Of a stretch of 64,000 bases of DNA, positions 9,379 through 19,303 are shown in pieces. This DNA comes from Cytobacillus citreus. Its GTDB lineage: Bacteria > Bacillota > Bacilli > Bacillales > Cytobacillaceae. The stretch is from positions 711,497-775,496 of the forward strand of contig NZ_JAGYPM010000003.1 in assembly GCF_018343665.1 (NCBI RefSeq). Direction: 5' to 3'. A model generated the notes under the pieces. That model saw only the letters and a program-made list of their open reading frames with translations, was not told the origin of the DNA and ran no database searches. The position numbers and the translations under genes are program-made. Each line of letters starts with the position of its first letter. Position 1 is the first letter of the stretch.

Positions 9379-9963
9379 TCATCGACCTGTACAGCCATTT
9401 AGAAGTAATTGATGTACAGAGTCTGCTAATGCGGTTAAATCATATTTCTGATCGTTCATAACCCATGTTGTAACTGTCTCATCCATCGTACCAAAAATCA
9501 TTTGTCTAGCCAATCGAATATCGAGAGTAAGTGAAAACTCTCCACTTTCTTTTCCGTCCTTTAAAATCTTTTCCACTAATGATAAATATCCCTTTAGGAC
9601 TTCATTAATTTTTTGGCGAAGATCTTTATTTGACTGTCTCAACTCTAACTGTGTTACAATGGCCAGATGTCTATCTTCTGAAAGCATATTAAAATGCGTT
9701 TCAATCATCATTAATAATTTCTCCGCTGCTGTTTCTTTTCCTTTAATTTTTTCTTCTATTTTTTCAACAAAGCTGCCCATTTTTTCTTGAAAGAGAGAGA
9801 TGAGTATATCTTCTTTATTCTTAAAATATAAATAAATAGTACCATCAGCAACTCCAGCCTGTTTTGCAATTTTTGCCACTTGCGCTTGGTGGTAGCCATT
9901 TTCTGCAATGGCAATAACGGCCGCATCAATTATTTGACGGTATTTAGGTCTGTTCTTTTTCAA
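9379..9963 (-). CDS. fadR: TetR-family fatty-acid degradation regulator FadR
   Basis: 194 residues from the TTG at 9961-9963, chosen because GAGGAGGG lies 5 bases upstream and the length and N-terminus then match B. subtilis FadR. N-terminal TetR helix-turn-helix: YRQIIDAAVIAIAENGYHQAQVAKIAKQAG then VADGTIYLYFKNKEDIL is recognisable. The C-terminal domain binds long-chain acyl-CoA in the homologue, releasing DNA. First gene of fadR-fadB-etfB-etfA, directly behind a FadR box, so autoregulated. Confidence 0.94.
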   Translation of the reverse strand: MKKNRPKYRQIIDAAVIAIAENGYHQAQVAKIAKQAGVADGTIYLYFKNKEDILISLFQEKMGSFVEKIEEKIKGKETAAEKLLMMIETHFNMLSEDRHLAIVTQLELRQSNKDLRQKINEVLKGYLSLVEKILKDGKESGEFSLTLDIRLARQMIFGTMDETVTTWVMNDQKYDLTALADSVHQLLLNGCTGR

Positions 9964-10051
9964 TTTTTCCCTCCTCTCAAGAAATTCCTGCAATCTTTTT
10001 TTGAAATTTTTATACTTTTATAAATGTCAAATATTTTATGAAACCAAATAA

Positions 10052-10069
10052 TGAATGAATGATCATTCA
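10052..10069 (-). promoter_or_regulatory. FadR operator
   Basis: TGAATGA-ATGA-TCATTCA: both 7-base half-sites of the known Bacillus FadR box are perfect with the standard 4-base centre. It lies immediately downstream of the -10 element, so occupancy would block initiation of fadR-fadB-etfBA. Confidence 0.85.
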
Positions 10070-10076
10070 TATTTTT

Positions 10077-10105
10077 ATAATAGTATTACAATTTCATTGT
10101 GTCAA
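10077..10105 (-). promoter_or_regulatory. fadR operon promoter
   Basis: Minus strand TTGACA (10100-10105), 17-base spacer, TATTAT (10077-10082); start expected about 10070, at the edge of the FadR operator. Confidence 0.75.
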
Positions 10106-10205
10106 CAAATTGCTTATCTTTTTTATTCTTTATTATGACATTTCCGAAAAGAATAGACAAGCTTAAATATTCAAAAATAAAGAACCGAATGAGCTCGGTC
10201 TATAA

Positions 10206-11906
10206 TTAAGCCTGCTTTTCTATATGATCATTCGTCTTCTTTTTTTCTTCATCTATTAGAGCTCTTCTCAAAATCTTTCCTACAGCTGTCTTCGGAAGTT
10301 CATCGCGGAATTCATAAAGTCTTGGAACTTTGTAGGAAGCTAGGTGCTTCCGTGCAAATTCATTTAATTCTTCTTGAGTTGTTGTTGCACCTTCTTTTAA
10401 TACTATATAGGCTTTAACCGTTTCACCACGATATGGATCAGGAATTCCAGCTGCTACAACTTCTTGTACATTTGGATGTTCATAAAGCACTTCTTCAATT
10501 TCACGTGGGTAAATATTATATCCGCCTGCAATGATCATATCCTTCTTCCGATCGACTACATAGAAGTAACCTTTTTCATCCATATAACCAAGATCGCCTG
10601 TTAATAGCCAGCCATCTATAAATGTTTCAGCAGTTTCCTCAGGACGGTTCCAATATCCCTTCATTACTTGTGGACCTTTTACAACAATTTCCCCGACCTC
10701 ACCAGGTGGAAGATGCTCACCAGTTTCCAATGAAAGAATAGCTGAATCGGTATCTGGCCATGGTACACCAATGCTTCCTTTTACACGTGGACGATCCCAA
10801 AGGAAGTTCGCATGAGTCACAGGTGATGATTCAGTTAATCCATATCCTTCCACTAGTTTTCCACCTGTTACTTCCTCGAACTTTTGCTGAACTTCGACAG
10901 GAAGCGCTGCAGAACCACTTATACATGAATCTATCGAAGAGAGGTCGTAGTTCTTTAAATCCGGATGGTTTAATAATCCAATATAAATTGTTGGAGCTCC
11001 TGGGAATAATGTCGGCCTCTGTTTTTGTATGGTCTTTAGTGTTGTTTCTACATCGAACTTGGGTAGAAGTACCATTTTATGTGCTTCCATAACTGATAAA
11101 ATTAATACAGTTGTCATCCCATACACATGGAAGAATGGCAATATGCCTAGTACGACCTCTTGACCTGCCTTACATTTATATAACCATGCCTTGCACATGG
11201 ACGCATTTGCAACGAGGTTCCGATGTGTTAACATAACCCCTTTCGGGAAGCCTGTTGTTCCGCCTGTATACTGCAATAATGCTAAATCTTCTTCAAAATC
11301 GAATTCATATTCCTTTAAAGATCGAGTTGGCTGCTTTAATATTTCAGTCAGCAAATGGTTGTGGCCTTCATGCTTAACATTGACAACAATGCCATATTGC
11401 TTCTTTTGGATAAAAGGGTAAACGAGATTTTTCGGAAAAGGAAGAAAGTCTTTGATAGCGGTTACAATTACATGCTGTAAATCCGTCTTTGGCATCACCT
11501 TTGTTACCCTTGGAAATAATATATCCATTGTAATGATCGCTATTGCTCCGGAATCCTTCATCTGATATTCAAGTTCTCGTTCCATATACAATGGATTTGT
11601 TTGTACAACGATCCCTCCCGCCATTAAAATCCCATAATAACTAATAACAGCCTGAGGGATGTTAGGCAGCATTATGGCGACTCTGTCACCTTTTTTTATT
11701 CCTAGTTCCTGAAGATATCCTGCCAGTTTGATTGATGATTCATAAATTTGTTGATAAGTAAATTCCTTACCCATAAAATGAATAGAAATTCGATTAGGAT
11801 TTTCGTTTGCTGCCATCTTTAGGTAATCTTGTACCGGCTGGTTAGTATATGTCAAAGTTGAGGGGATTTCATCCGGATATGTTTGAAGCCAAGGCTTATT
11901 ATTCAA
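10206..11906 (-). CDS. lcfA: Long-chain fatty acid-CoA ligase
   Basis: 566 residues, ANL superfamily. Activates fatty acids to acyl-CoA via acyl-AMP for beta-oxidation. ATP/AMP motif YTGGTTGFPKGVMLTH, the YGLTESSP motif, TGDLGYMDEKGYFYVVDR, and the C-terminal catalytic lysine region LPKTAVGKILRR. Start is TTG 11904-11906 behind GGAGGG. A weak stem ACCGA/TCGGT with a T-rich tail (10183-10199) lies after the stop, and fadR has its own promoter beyond it. I saw no convincing FadR box ahead of lcfA itself. Confidence 0.96.
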   Translation of the reverse strand: MNNKPWLQTYPDEIPSTLTYTNQPVQDYLKMAANENPNRISIHFMGKEFTYQQIYESSIKLAGYLQELGIKKGDRVAIMLPNIPQAVISYYGILMAGGIVVQTNPLYMERELEYQMKDSGAIAIITMDILFPRVTKVMPKTDLQHVIVTAIKDFLPFPKNLVYPFIQKKQYGIVVNVKHEGHNHLLTEILKQPTRSLKEYEFDFEEDLALLQYTGGTTGFPKGVMLTHRNLVANASMCKAWLYKCKAGQEVVLGILPFFHVYGMTTVLILSVMEAHKMVLLPKFDVETTLKTIQKQRPTLFPGAPTIYIGLLNHPDLKNYDLSSIDSCISGSAALPVEVQQKFEEVTGGKLVEGYGLTESSPVTHANFLWDRPRVKGSIGVPWPDTDSAILSLETGEHLPPGEVGEIVVKGPQVMKGYWNRPEETAETFIDGWLLTGDLGYMDEKGYFYVVDRKKDMIIAGGYNIYPREIEEVLYEHPNVQEVVAAGIPDPYRGETVKAYIVLKEGATTTQEELNEFARKHLASYKVPRLYEFRDELPKTAVGKILRRALIDEEKKKTNDHIEKQA

Positions 11907-12021
11907 TCTTTATTCCCTCCTTCTAAAAATTAATTTTTTAGAACATTCAAACTGTTCATTCCTATTATAATATAATGAAGTTTACGTGACAATTAGAATA
12001 AGACTTTTCACACTGAACCAA

Positions 12022-12053
12022 AAAAATCGCCATTGTGTCATGGCGATTTTTCC
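12022..12053. terminator. Terminator after the polX-mutS2-yshE unit
   Basis: Perfect stem AAAAATCGCCAT / ATGGCGATTTTT with a 6-base loop and T-run on the minus strand. Confidence 0.9.
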
Positions 12054-12073
12054 GAAACTATATTGATAAAACA

Positions 12074-12157
12074 TTAAACTATGAATAATAGATATATGGT
12101 GCCTATTAAGATAAATAAACCACAGAGAACAAATAATATTTTTGCTAATTTATCCAC
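12074..12157 (-). CDS. Candidate small membrane peptide, 27 residues
   Basis: GTG start at 12155-12157 with a perfect AAGGAG 8 bases upstream; reads MDKLAKILFVLCGL then FILIGTIYLLFIV and stops with TAA. A short charged N-terminus is followed by one hydrophobic segment long enough to cross the membrane. It begins 12 bases after the yshE stop and ends 21 bases before the shared terminator, so it is the last gene of that operon. I recognise no family. The RBS, the operon position and the clean hydrophobic profile argue for translation; the small size leaves doubt. Confidence 0.6.
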   Translation of the reverse strand: MDKLAKILFVLCGLFILIGTIYLLFIV

Positions 12158-12169
12158 TTTTTTCGCTCC

Positions 12170-12577
12170 TTAAGATAGCCCTGCCCCAATAATAAATGAC
12201 AAACCAATTGAAATAATCATGGATATTAAACCAACTGCTTTATTATTATTTTCAATTTCTTCATCTATTTTGAATTTTGGCGTAAGAAATTCAAAAATAA
12301 AGTAGCCAATAAGTAATAGGATGAAGCCAAAAACGCCCCAGCTTATCATCGTTAACAATGTATCATTATGCATAATGGAATGTCTGAAAATATTAGCAAT
12401 CCCAAAAATCTTTCCCCCTGTTGCCATAGCAACCGCTACATTTCCATTTTTGATTTCTTCCCAGTTCCTATATTTCGTGACAAGCTCAAAAACGGCTAGA
12501 AAAACAATCATACAAAGGACTACCACACTGTAATACCCAGCAGTTCTCACAAATTCATTTTCCCAAAATTGATTCAT
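12170..12577 (-). CDS. yshE: DUF350 membrane protein YshE
   Basis: 135 residues with four hydrophobic segments (about 15-35, 55-70, 76-96, 115-134) and the glycine-containing FILLLIGYFIFEFLTPKF loop of DUF350 proteins. Function unknown. Follows mutS2 by 18 bases, same strand and same order as in B. subtilis. ATG behind GGGGAGAAATG. Confidence 0.85.
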   Translation of the reverse strand: MNQFWENEFVRTAGYYSVVVLCMIVFLAVFELVTKYRNWEEIKNGNVAVAMATGGKIFGIANIFRHSIMHNDTLLTMISWGVFGFILLLIGYFIFEFLTPKFKIDEEIENNNKAVGLISMIISIGLSFIIGAGLS

Positions 12578-12595
12578 GTCATTTCTCCCCGCACG

Positions 12596-14950
12596 TTATT
12601 TAAACTCAACGATTGTAACGCCTGATCCACCTTCACCCGCTTCTCCAAAACGGATTTTTTTCACAGACCGATGATTACGTAAATATTCTTGAACACCTTG
12701 TCTTAATGCACCTGTTCCTTTACCGTGAATTATGGATACACGTGGATATGCTGCAAGCAACGCATCATCGATGTATTTTTCAACGCGAAGCAAGGCGTTT
12801 TCATATCGTTCCCCGCGCAGATCCAACTCTAGATTCACATGGAAGTCCTTGCCTTTCAGAGTTGCCATTGATCTTGTTTCAACTGGCTTTGGACTTTTGA
12901 TAAATTCCAGATCCTTTTCCGATACTTTCATCTTCAAGATACCAATTTGAACATTCCATTCATTATCAGAGGTTTTTTCGATCAGATGACCCTTTTGATC
13001 AAAGCTTAACACCTTGACTTCATCACCAGGTTTTAGTACACGCTCTTCCTTCCTTGTGATCGTTTTCTTTGACTTTTTAATTTTAGGGACCGCTTCCTCT
13101 AATCTCTTTTTCGCTTCAATTAATTCATGCTCTTTTATTTCTGCTGCCTTTTCTATTCGCATTTGTCTTAAATCACGGATGATTTTTTCCGCATCTTCCT
13201 TAGCTTGCTCAACAATAGCTTCTGCCTTTTCTGCAGCTTTTTCATGAAGTGCGTCTTTTTGCTCGTAAAATTCAACCATTTGCTTTTGTAAATCTTTATG
13301 AAGTTTTTCAGCACCTCTTAATAATTCATTTGCTTCTTCCCGTTCAGCCTCTGCCAATCTTTTACTCTCTTCCAATGAGGCAATCATATTCTCAACTTGA
13401 TTACTGTCCGCACTAATATAGGAACGAGCAGTATTGATAACATCTTCTTGTAGACCAAGCCTTTTTGATATTTCAAATGCATTGCTTCGACCTGGAACCC
13501 CTATGAGGAGTTTATATGTTGGGCTCAATGTATCAATATCAAATTCTACACTTGCATTAATGACTCCTTCTCTATCATATCCGTAAGCCTTTAGTTCTGG
13601 ATAATGAGTAGTGGCAATGACTCTTGCTCCTCGTTTATAAACTTCATCTAAAATTGAAATCGCAAGTGCAGCCCCTTCTTGGGGATCTGTCCCTGCACCC
13701 AGCTCATCAAAAAGAACAAGGCTATTGTAATCAACTTTATTTAAGATATCTACTATATTCACCATATGAGATGAAAAAGTACTAAGGCTTTGTTCAATCG
13801 ATTGTTCATCACCGATATCCGCATAAACCGCCCCAAAAACAGCGACTTCTGATCCATCCAATGCTGGGATTTGCAGCCCAGCCTGGGCCATTAGTGTACA
13901 TAAACCGACCGTTTTTAATGTTACTGTTTTTCCTCCAGTATTAGGACCCGTAATAACAATCGTAGAATAGTCTTTTCCTAAAGTAATATCATTGGCCACC
14001 ACAATATCCTCATGAATAAGCGGGTGGCGTGCCTTAAATAAAGCGATTCTGCCTTCATTATTCACTTCTGGCTTCGTAGCTTTAATCCTCTTACTATAAC
14101 GTGCTTTAGCAAACATAAAGTCAACTTCTGCAAGTACTTCTACTATTACTTCTAACGCTCCATATTCCTCTGCAACTTTGCTTGAAAGTTCGATCAAGAT
14201 TCGTTCAACTTCCTGTATTTCTTTCACTCGAATTTCTTGGAGTTCATTATTTAATTGTACAATCGATTGAGGTTCAATAAATAATGTTTGACCTGAAGAG
14301 CTTTGATCATGAATAATCCCGCCGTAATGCCCTTTATATTCCTGTTTTACTGGGATGACGAAGCGATCATTTCGAATGGTAATAATGGCATCTGACAGCA
14401 TTTTCTGGGCGTTTGATGAACGAATCATGCTTTCAAGTCGTTCTCTAACCCGTGACTCTTTTGTCCGCAATTGATTTCTAAGCGACCGGAGTGCATCGCT
14501 CGCACTATCAAGGACTTCTCCATTATCATCAATCGCATTTTTAATGGACGTTTCTAAATCTGCTAAAACGATAATCCGATCAACATAGCTTATTAAACTA
14601 GGTAATTCATCTCTCTCATCTACAAATTCCTCGATGAATCTTTTTATTTGTCTACTCGCATGTATTGTGCTTGCTACTTGAATTAGCTCCTGAGGGCTTA
14701 GCATTCCACCAATGACTGATCTTTTAACATGGGGACGAATATCATAAATGCCGCCAAGTGGAACAATCCCTTTTATTCTGAGAACTTTAACCGCTTCGTC
14801 CGTTTCTTCCTGCCATTGCAAAACCTCTTCAACATTCACAGAAGGCATTAAATTTTCCGCTTTCCTTTTTCCTAAAGTAGAAGAAACATGCTCGAGTAAT
14901 TGCTCTTTCACTTTATTAAATTCTAATATTTTTAGTATTCGTTCCTGCAT
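12596..14950 (-). CDS. mutS2: Endonuclease MutS2 (Smr-domain MutS paralogue)
   Basis: 784 residues. MutS-type ATPase core with Walker [14 protein letters not shown] and Walker [14 protein letters not shown], a long charged coiled-coil around 515-640, and a C-terminal Smr nuclease domain with [12 protein letters not shown] and [14 protein letters not shown]. Lacks the MutS mismatch-recognition domain. In homologues it limits recombination and rescues stalled or collided ribosomes. I start at ATG 14948-14950 ([11 protein letters not shown]) behind GGAGG; this gives B. subtilis length. Lies 23 bases after polX. Confidence 0.95.
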   Translation of the reverse strand: MQERILKILEFNKVKEQLLEHVSSTLGKRKAENLMPSVNVEEVLQWQEETDEAVKVLRIKGIVPLGGIYDIRPHVKRSVIGGMLSPQELIQVASTIHASRQIKRFIEEFVDERDELPSLISYVDRIIVLADLETSIKNAIDDNGEVLDSASDALRSLRNQLRTKESRVRERLESMIRSSNAQKMLSDAIITIRNDRFVIPVKQEYKGHYGGIIHDQSSSGQTLFIEPQSIVQLNNELQEIRVKEIQEVERILIELSSKVAEEYGALEVIVEVLAEVDFMFAKARYSKRIKATKPEVNNEGRIALFKARHPLIHEDIVVANDITLGKDYSTIVITGPNTGGKTVTLKTVGLCTLMAQAGLQIPALDGSEVAVFGAVYADIGDEQSIEQSLSTFSSHMVNIVDILNKVDYNSLVLFDELGAGTDPQEGAALAISILDEVYKRGARVIATTHYPELKAYGYDREGVINASVEFDIDTLSPTYKLLIGVPGRSNAFEISKRLGLQEDVINTARSYISADSNQVENMIASLEESKRLAEAEREEANELLRGAEKLHKDLQKQMVEFYEQKDALHEKAAEKAEAIVEQAKEDAEKIIRDLRQMRIEKAAEIKEHELIEAKKRLEEAVPKIKKSKKTITRKEERVLKPGDEVKVLSFDQKGHLIEKTSDNEWNVQIGILKMKVSEKDLEFIKSPKPVETRSMATLKGKDFHVNLELDLRGERYENALLRVEKYIDDALLAAYPRVSIIHGKGTGALRQGVQEYLRNHRSVKKIRFGEAGEGGSGVTIVEFK

Positions 14951-14973
14951 GAGGGTATGACCTCCAATTTTGC

Positions 14974-16695
14974 TCATTTTTGCTTATTGCACAAAAATGT
15001 TATCAGTTCATCTGTATTGAAAGCATTAAGGACAGTGCTTTTCTTTATCCATCCTTTTCTGGCTGTTGAAACACCAATAGACATATGACTAAGTGTATCA
15101 ATTTTATGAGCATCTGTGTTAATGACAATTTTCACACCTGCATCCTGTGCTTGGCGAATATACTGTGGAGCTAGATCAAGTCGATTCGGATTTGCATTTA
15201 GCTCAAGGACAGTGTTCGTTTCTTTTGCCAGCTCAATTAACATATCCATGTCTACTTCATAGCCATCCCTACGGCCAATTAGTCTTCCCGTAGGGTGAGC
15301 GATAATGTCAACATGAGGATTATTCAAGGCTGTTTTCAACCGCTCCATGATCTTCTCTTTTGGCTGTGTAAATGATGAATGAATAGAGGCAATGACTATG
15401 TCCATTTCAGCAAGCAATTCATCATCATAATCCAATGTACCATCTGGAAGTATATCCATTTCAACCCCTGAAAGTATTGTAATATCATTGTAGCGTTCAT
15501 TTAAACGCTTTATTTCTACTTTTTGCTGCCTTAATCTTTCAGCGGTAAGGCCATTCGCTACTTTCAAATATTGGGAGTGGTCGGTTATGGCTAAATATTT
15601 ATAACCGCGTTCACGACAGGCTTCAATCATTTCTTCTATTGAGAAGGCTCCATCGCTCCATGACGTATGCATATGTAAATCGCCCTTAATATCTGCAAGA
15701 GAGATTAGCTCCATATCAGTTGTATATTCATCTACTTCCTTCCCATCCTCCCTTATTTCCGGCGGGAACAACGGAAGTCCAAAATAAGCATAAAATTCTT
15801 CTTCACTCGTAAAAGTGGTAATCTCACCCGTTTTGTTATTTTCCACTCCATATTCACTAATTTTTTCCCCGCGTTCTTTAGCAAGCTGGCGCATTCTTAC
15901 ATTATGATCCTTCGATCCAGTAAAATGGTGTAGAGTAGTTGCAAATTCATGGGGCTTTACAAGACGAAAATCGACGGATATATCATAGCTGAATTCAAGA
16001 ATAACGGAAACTTTTGTGTCGCCAGCAGCGATGATCTCCTTTATTCCTGGGAATGCGAGTAGTTTTTCTTTTACTAAAGAAAGCTCTTCAGTCGCAATGA
16101 TAAAATCTAAATCCTTAATCGTTTCGCGCATCCTTCTTAAGCTTCCAGCTCTTGAAAACCTATTGATTTCAATGATCTTGCTTAAATAAGATTCAATGCT
16201 TTCGGCAATAGGCAGCATATAAGCAAGCGGAAGACGTTCTGGCCTTGAACCTGCATTTTTTAGTGCTTCTAGGATTTTTTCTTCTGTTTTTTTTCCGAAT
16301 CCAGGAAGTGATTGAACTTTACTATTCCGACAGGCTTCTTCTAAATCAGCAGCATTTTCAATCCCTAGCTCTTTATAAAGCTTGGCAATTTTTTTGCCGC
16401 CAAGGCCAGGTAATTGTAGAAGCGGGATTAATCCTTTCGGGACTTCTGCTTTCAGTTCATTTAATACTGTTGAACTTCTTGCCTTTATATACTCCTCAAT
16501 GACGCTTGAGGTTCCCTTTCCAATACCAGGGAGCTTAGTGAAATCATCTATTTCTGATAAGCTAAGATCAATCGATTCAAGGGCTGCTGCCGCTTTTCGA
16601 AATGCTGCTATTTTAAAGGTGTTTTCCCCTTTTAACTCCATATAGATTGCAATCGTTTCTAGTAGCCGAACTACATCTTTTTTATTTACAGACAT
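14974..16695 (-). CDS. polX: DNA polymerase/3'-5' exonuclease PolX
   Basis: 573 residues from ATG 16693-16695 ([12 protein letters not shown]), behind AGGTG. N-terminal family X polymerase with helix-hairpin-helix motifs ([29 protein letters not shown]) and the nucleotidyltransferase region DLDFIIAT; C-terminal PHP metallo-exonuclease with [32 protein letters not shown] and [10 protein letters not shown]. Gap-filling repair polymerase in the homologue. Heads the polX-mutS2-yshE unit. Confidence 0.95.
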   Translation of the reverse strand: MSVNKKDVVRLLETIAIYMELKGENTFKIAAFRKAAAALESIDLSLSEIDDFTKLPGIGKGTSSVIEEYIKARSSTVLNELKAEVPKGLIPLLQLPGLGGKKIAKLYKELGIENAADLEEACRNSKVQSLPGFGKKTEEKILEALKNAGSRPERLPLAYMLPIAESIESYLSKIIEINRFSRAGSLRRMRETIKDLDFIIATEELSLVKEKLLAFPGIKEIIAAGDTKVSVILEFSYDISVDFRLVKPHEFATTLHHFTGSKDHNVRMRQLAKERGEKISEYGVENNKTGEITTFTSEEEFYAYFGLPLFPPEIREDGKEVDEYTTDMELISLADIKGDLHMHTSWSDGAFSIEEMIEACRERGYKYLAITDHSQYLKVANGLTAERLRQQKVEIKRLNERYNDITILSGVEMDILPDGTLDYDDELLAEMDIVIASIHSSFTQPKEKIMERLKTALNNPHVDIIAHPTGRLIGRRDGYEVDMDMLIELAKETNTVLELNANPNRLDLAPQYIRQAQDAGVKIVINTDAHKIDTLSHMSIGVSTARKGWIKKSTVLNAFNTDELITFLCNKQK

Positions 16696-16828
16696 CTGAA
16701 CACCTGCTTTTTTGGTCAAGTTAATGATCTAGTTATTGTTTCCTTTAAAGCCAAATAATATCTTTCGGGAATGTTGTTATGGGCATATCCCTGTTAATAT
16801 TTTTCTTCACTGCTGCCTATTAAAAAGA

Positions 16829-16853
16829 AAACTTCTCTAACTTAGAGAAGTTA
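16829..16853 (-). terminator. Terminator after yshB
   Basis: Near-perfect palindrome AACTTCTCTAA / TTAGAGAAGTT with T-rich tail on the minus strand; it overlaps the yshB stop codon. Confidence 0.8.
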
Positions 16854-17393
16854 CGATGCCATATATTCGATCCACATCTCTTTTATTTGCTGTGAGAATA
16901 TTGGAGTATTTTTCACAATACCTTTTGCCATAAAGGAATCATTCAAGGCATTTTGAATGGAATCCACTGGTACTAAGGCAGCTATGTATAATAAAATAAA
17001 CATGATAAGATATATTTCTACAAATCCTAATATTCCACCTGCCCAAATATTCAACGCCCTTAAAATTGGCAGATTCGAAACAAAATCAAGCATGCTTCCA
17101 ATTAGATGAAGAACGATTTTGACAGCAAAAAAAATCACGACAAAAGCAATGGCGCGATAATAGGCATCTTCCAAATTGGCATTATCAAAAAACATTTGAA
17201 TTGTTGAATCGCCGCCAAAGCTTGGGTAAGGTACCCATAATGTTAGCTTAGGTGCAAGTTTTTCATAATACATATTCGCTATAATAAATGCAATGATGAA
17301 GCCTGTTAAATGGATTAATTGAAGAATAAAGCCTCTTTTTAAACCAACGATAAAACCTATAATTAAAATGATGACTATTGCGAGATCTAGCAT
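16851..17393 (-). CDS. yshB: CvpA family membrane protein
   Basis: 180 residues, four hydrophobic helices (about 2-40, 70-95, 105-145). CvpA/colicin V production domain, with the N-terminal LDLAIVIILIIGFIVGLKRGF signature. Biological role in Bacillus is not settled. Starts 7 bases after zapA ends; same pair as B. subtilis yshB-yshA. Confidence 0.88.
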   Translation of the reverse strand: MLDLAIVIILIIGFIVGLKRGFILQLIHLTGFIIAFIIANMYYEKLAPKLTLWVPYPSFGGDSTIQMFFDNANLEDAYYRAIAFVVIFFAVKIVLHLIGSMLDFVSNLPILRALNIWAGGILGFVEIYLIMFILLYIAALVPVDSIQNALNDSFMAKGIVKNTPIFSQQIKEMWIEYMAS

Positions 17394-17400
17394 GACTTAT

Positions 17401-17661
17401 TCAGTCCTTTTCCCTTTTTAATTCATTTTCAAGCTGTTCTAAGCGGTCTTTCACCTTAATATAGTCATTAACGGCATTGACTGCAGTTAATACAGCTAAC
17501 TTACTGCTGTCAAGATAAGGATTCTTAGAACTGATTTCTCGCATTTTATCATCAACCATAGAGGCTACAAGGCGTGTATGACTACTGCTCTCAGTACCAA
17601 TAATTATATATTGCTGACCATATATATCTACACTTGTACGGCTTTTCTGTAAATCTGACAA
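17401..17661 (-). CDS. zapA: Cell division protein ZapA
   Basis: 86 residues from TTG 17659-17661 ([15 protein letters not shown]), picked because GGAGG lies 8 bases upstream and the N-terminus then matches B. subtilis Zap[16 protein letters not shown] and VDDKMREIS are the family motifs; the C-terminal half (about 55-86) is a coiled coil. Binds FtsZ and bundles protofilaments at the Z ring. Confidence 0.93.
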   Translation of the reverse strand: MSDLQKSRTSVDIYGQQYIIIGTESSSHTRLVASMVDDKMREISSKNPYLDSSKLAVLTAVNAVNDYIKVKDRLEQLENELKREKD

Positions 17662-17786
17662 TATGAATGCCTCCATCCTTTTGAATCCTATTCCATATCA
17701 TAACACGAAATATAAAATCGTGGGAAGTAGAAGCATGTCAGAAACGCACAGTATATGTATTCATTTAACATTAAGGAGAAAATTCA

Positions 17787-18725
17787 ATGAGTAATGTTGT
17801 AATTATAAAGAAAATGAAAGAAATAGATGAAATGAAAATATATTATCAATCCTTTTTATCTGATAAAGCTCCGTCTGGTAGTATATTTACTGCAAAAACG
17901 CCTACTTGTACAATTACCGCTTATAAATCTGGAAAAGTGTTATTTCAGGGAAATGGCAGCACAGAGGAATCTGCAAAATGGAACCAAAATAGCCAGATTA
18001 CTTCTTCCCAAAAGGAGAGCTTTAACCAAGGAAATTTGCCTGAAAATATTCGTCATCTTTCAGTTATAGGTTCAGATGAAGTCGGGACTGGTGATTATTT
18101 CGGACCAATCACGGTTGTGGCAGCATATGTAAAGAAGGAACAAATCCCATTATTAAAGGAATTAGGTGTTAAAGATTCGAAAGATTTAAATGATGAAAAA
18201 ATCATAAGTATTGCCAAACAAATTAAGGATATTGTCCCATATAGCCTACTAACATTACACAACGAGAAATATAATATGCTGCAAAAATCAGGGATGTCGC
18301 AGGGGAAAATGAAAGCTCTTCTACATAATAAAGCAATTGGACATGTACTTAATAAAATTGCTCCTGAGCTCCCAGAAGCGATATTAATTGATCAATTTGC
18401 AAAAGAGGAAGTTTATTATCAATATTTAAAAAATGAAAAAAATGTTGTTAAAAAGAATGTTTTTTTCAGTACGAAAGCTGAAGGCATCCACCTAGCTGTT
18501 GCAGCAGCCTCAATTCTTGCAAGATATGCCTTCGTTAGCCGTTTTGATCAATTAAGCAAGGAAGCCGGATTTACCATTACGAAAGGGGCGGGGCCAAAAG
18601 TCGATGAAAACGCAGCCCGTCTCATTCATGAAAAAGGAATAGATGTCCTTCCTGCATTTACGAAGCTGCATTTTGCTAATACAGAAAAGGCAAAACAAAT
18701 TTATATGAAAAAATATCAAAAATAA
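17787..18725 (+). CDS. rnhC: Ribonuclease HIII
   Basis: 312 residues. Cleaves RNA in RNA/DNA hybrids. N-terminal TBP-like substrate-binding domain (1-90) followed by the RNase H fold with catalytic GSDEVGTGDYFGP, KDSKDLND, and LIDQFAKEEVYY, then HLAVAAASILARY. ATG behind AAGGAGAAAATTCA. Divergent from zapA; followed by a bidirectional terminator that also closes the accessory island. Confidence 0.96.
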   Translation: MSNVVIIKKMKEIDEMKIYYQSFLSDKAPSGSIFTAKTPTCTITAYKSGKVLFQGNGSTEESAKWNQNSQITSSQKESFNQGNLPENIRHLSVIGSDEVGTGDYFGPITVVAAYVKKEQIPLLKELGVKDSKDLNDEKIISIAKQIKDIVPYSLLTLHNEKYNMLQKSGMSQGKMKALLHNKAIGHVLNKIAPELPEAILIDQFAKEEVYYQYLKNEKNVVKKNVFFSTKAEGIHLAVAAASILARYAFVSRFDQLSKEAGFTITKGAGPKVDENAARLIHEKGIDVLPAFTKLHFANTEKAKQIYMKKYQK

Positions 18726-18734
18726 AACTAATCT

Positions 18735-18766
18735 AAAAAAATGCGACAAATGGTCGCATTTTTTAA
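18735..18766. terminator. Bidirectional terminator, left boundary of the anaerobic island
   Basis: AAAAAATGCGAC / GTCGCATTTTTT perfect 12-base arms with a 5-base loop, A-run and T-run on either side. Confidence 0.93.
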
Positions 18767-19302
18767 TTCAAGAAATATCTTTTTCTCTTTTTCGCAGGAT
18801 AAAAGACAATTGAAGGGTCTGTTAATCGGGAATTTGGAAAACCAGGTATCGTACTTACAGCTTCTCTGCTGCAGAAGCTATCTAAATTTTCCATATCTAT
18901 CGCTCCTGTTGAACAGGCCTCTATACAAGCTGGAAGGAAGCCTTTATCTTGACGAGGATAACACATTTGACATTTGCTAACCTTGTGCAATTCTGGATCG
19001 TACTGTGGTGCACTAAATGGACAAGCCGAAATACATAAACCACAGCCTGTACATAAGTTGGAATTTATTTGTACAATCCCATCTCCTCTTTTCGTAAATG
19101 CATTCTCCGGACAAACCCTAAAGCATTCCGGGCTGCTGCAATGATTACACGAAATGGAAAGATAAGTGTCGTCTGTTAACTTTGAAACTTTGCGCCATTT
19201 AACTGCACTGACAGTTTGATTTTCATTTCTACAAGCGATTTCACAAGCTTTACATCCAATACAAAGATCAATATTAAAAACAAAACCCATCTGTTTAACC
19301 AT
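18763..19302 (-). CDS. Four-cluster Fe-S electron transfer subunit (DmsB-like) of the cytoplasmic molybdoenzyme
   Basis: 179 residues from ATG 19300-19302, the position that aligns with the paralogue at 27551; a GTG at 19309-19311 overlapping the upstream stop is the alternative. Four ferredoxin-type cysteine groups are visible: CIGCKACEIAC, CNHCSSPECFRVCP, CTGCGLCISACP and CQMCYPRQ with distal CIEAC. No signal peptide or membrane segment. The gene overlaps or abuts the 3' end of the molybdopterin subunit, so the two are a translational pair, probably passing electrons between the Mo site and an unknown partner. Ends in the shared terminator. Confidence 0.9.
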   Translation of the reverse strand: MVKQMGFVFNIDLCIGCKACEIACRNENQTVSAVKWRKVSKLTDDTYLSISCNHCSSPECFRVCPENAFTKRGDGIVQINSNLCTGCGLCISACPFSAPQYDPELHKVSKCQMCYPRQDKGFLPACIEACSTGAIDMENLDSFCSREAVSTIPGFPNSRLTDPSIVFYPAKKRKRYFLN

Positions 19303-19303
19303 T

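Noticed and set aside
11907-12000. FadR box ahead of lcfA (GGAATGAACAG...).
   Set aside because: Only one half-site is recognisable; the other half does not fit.
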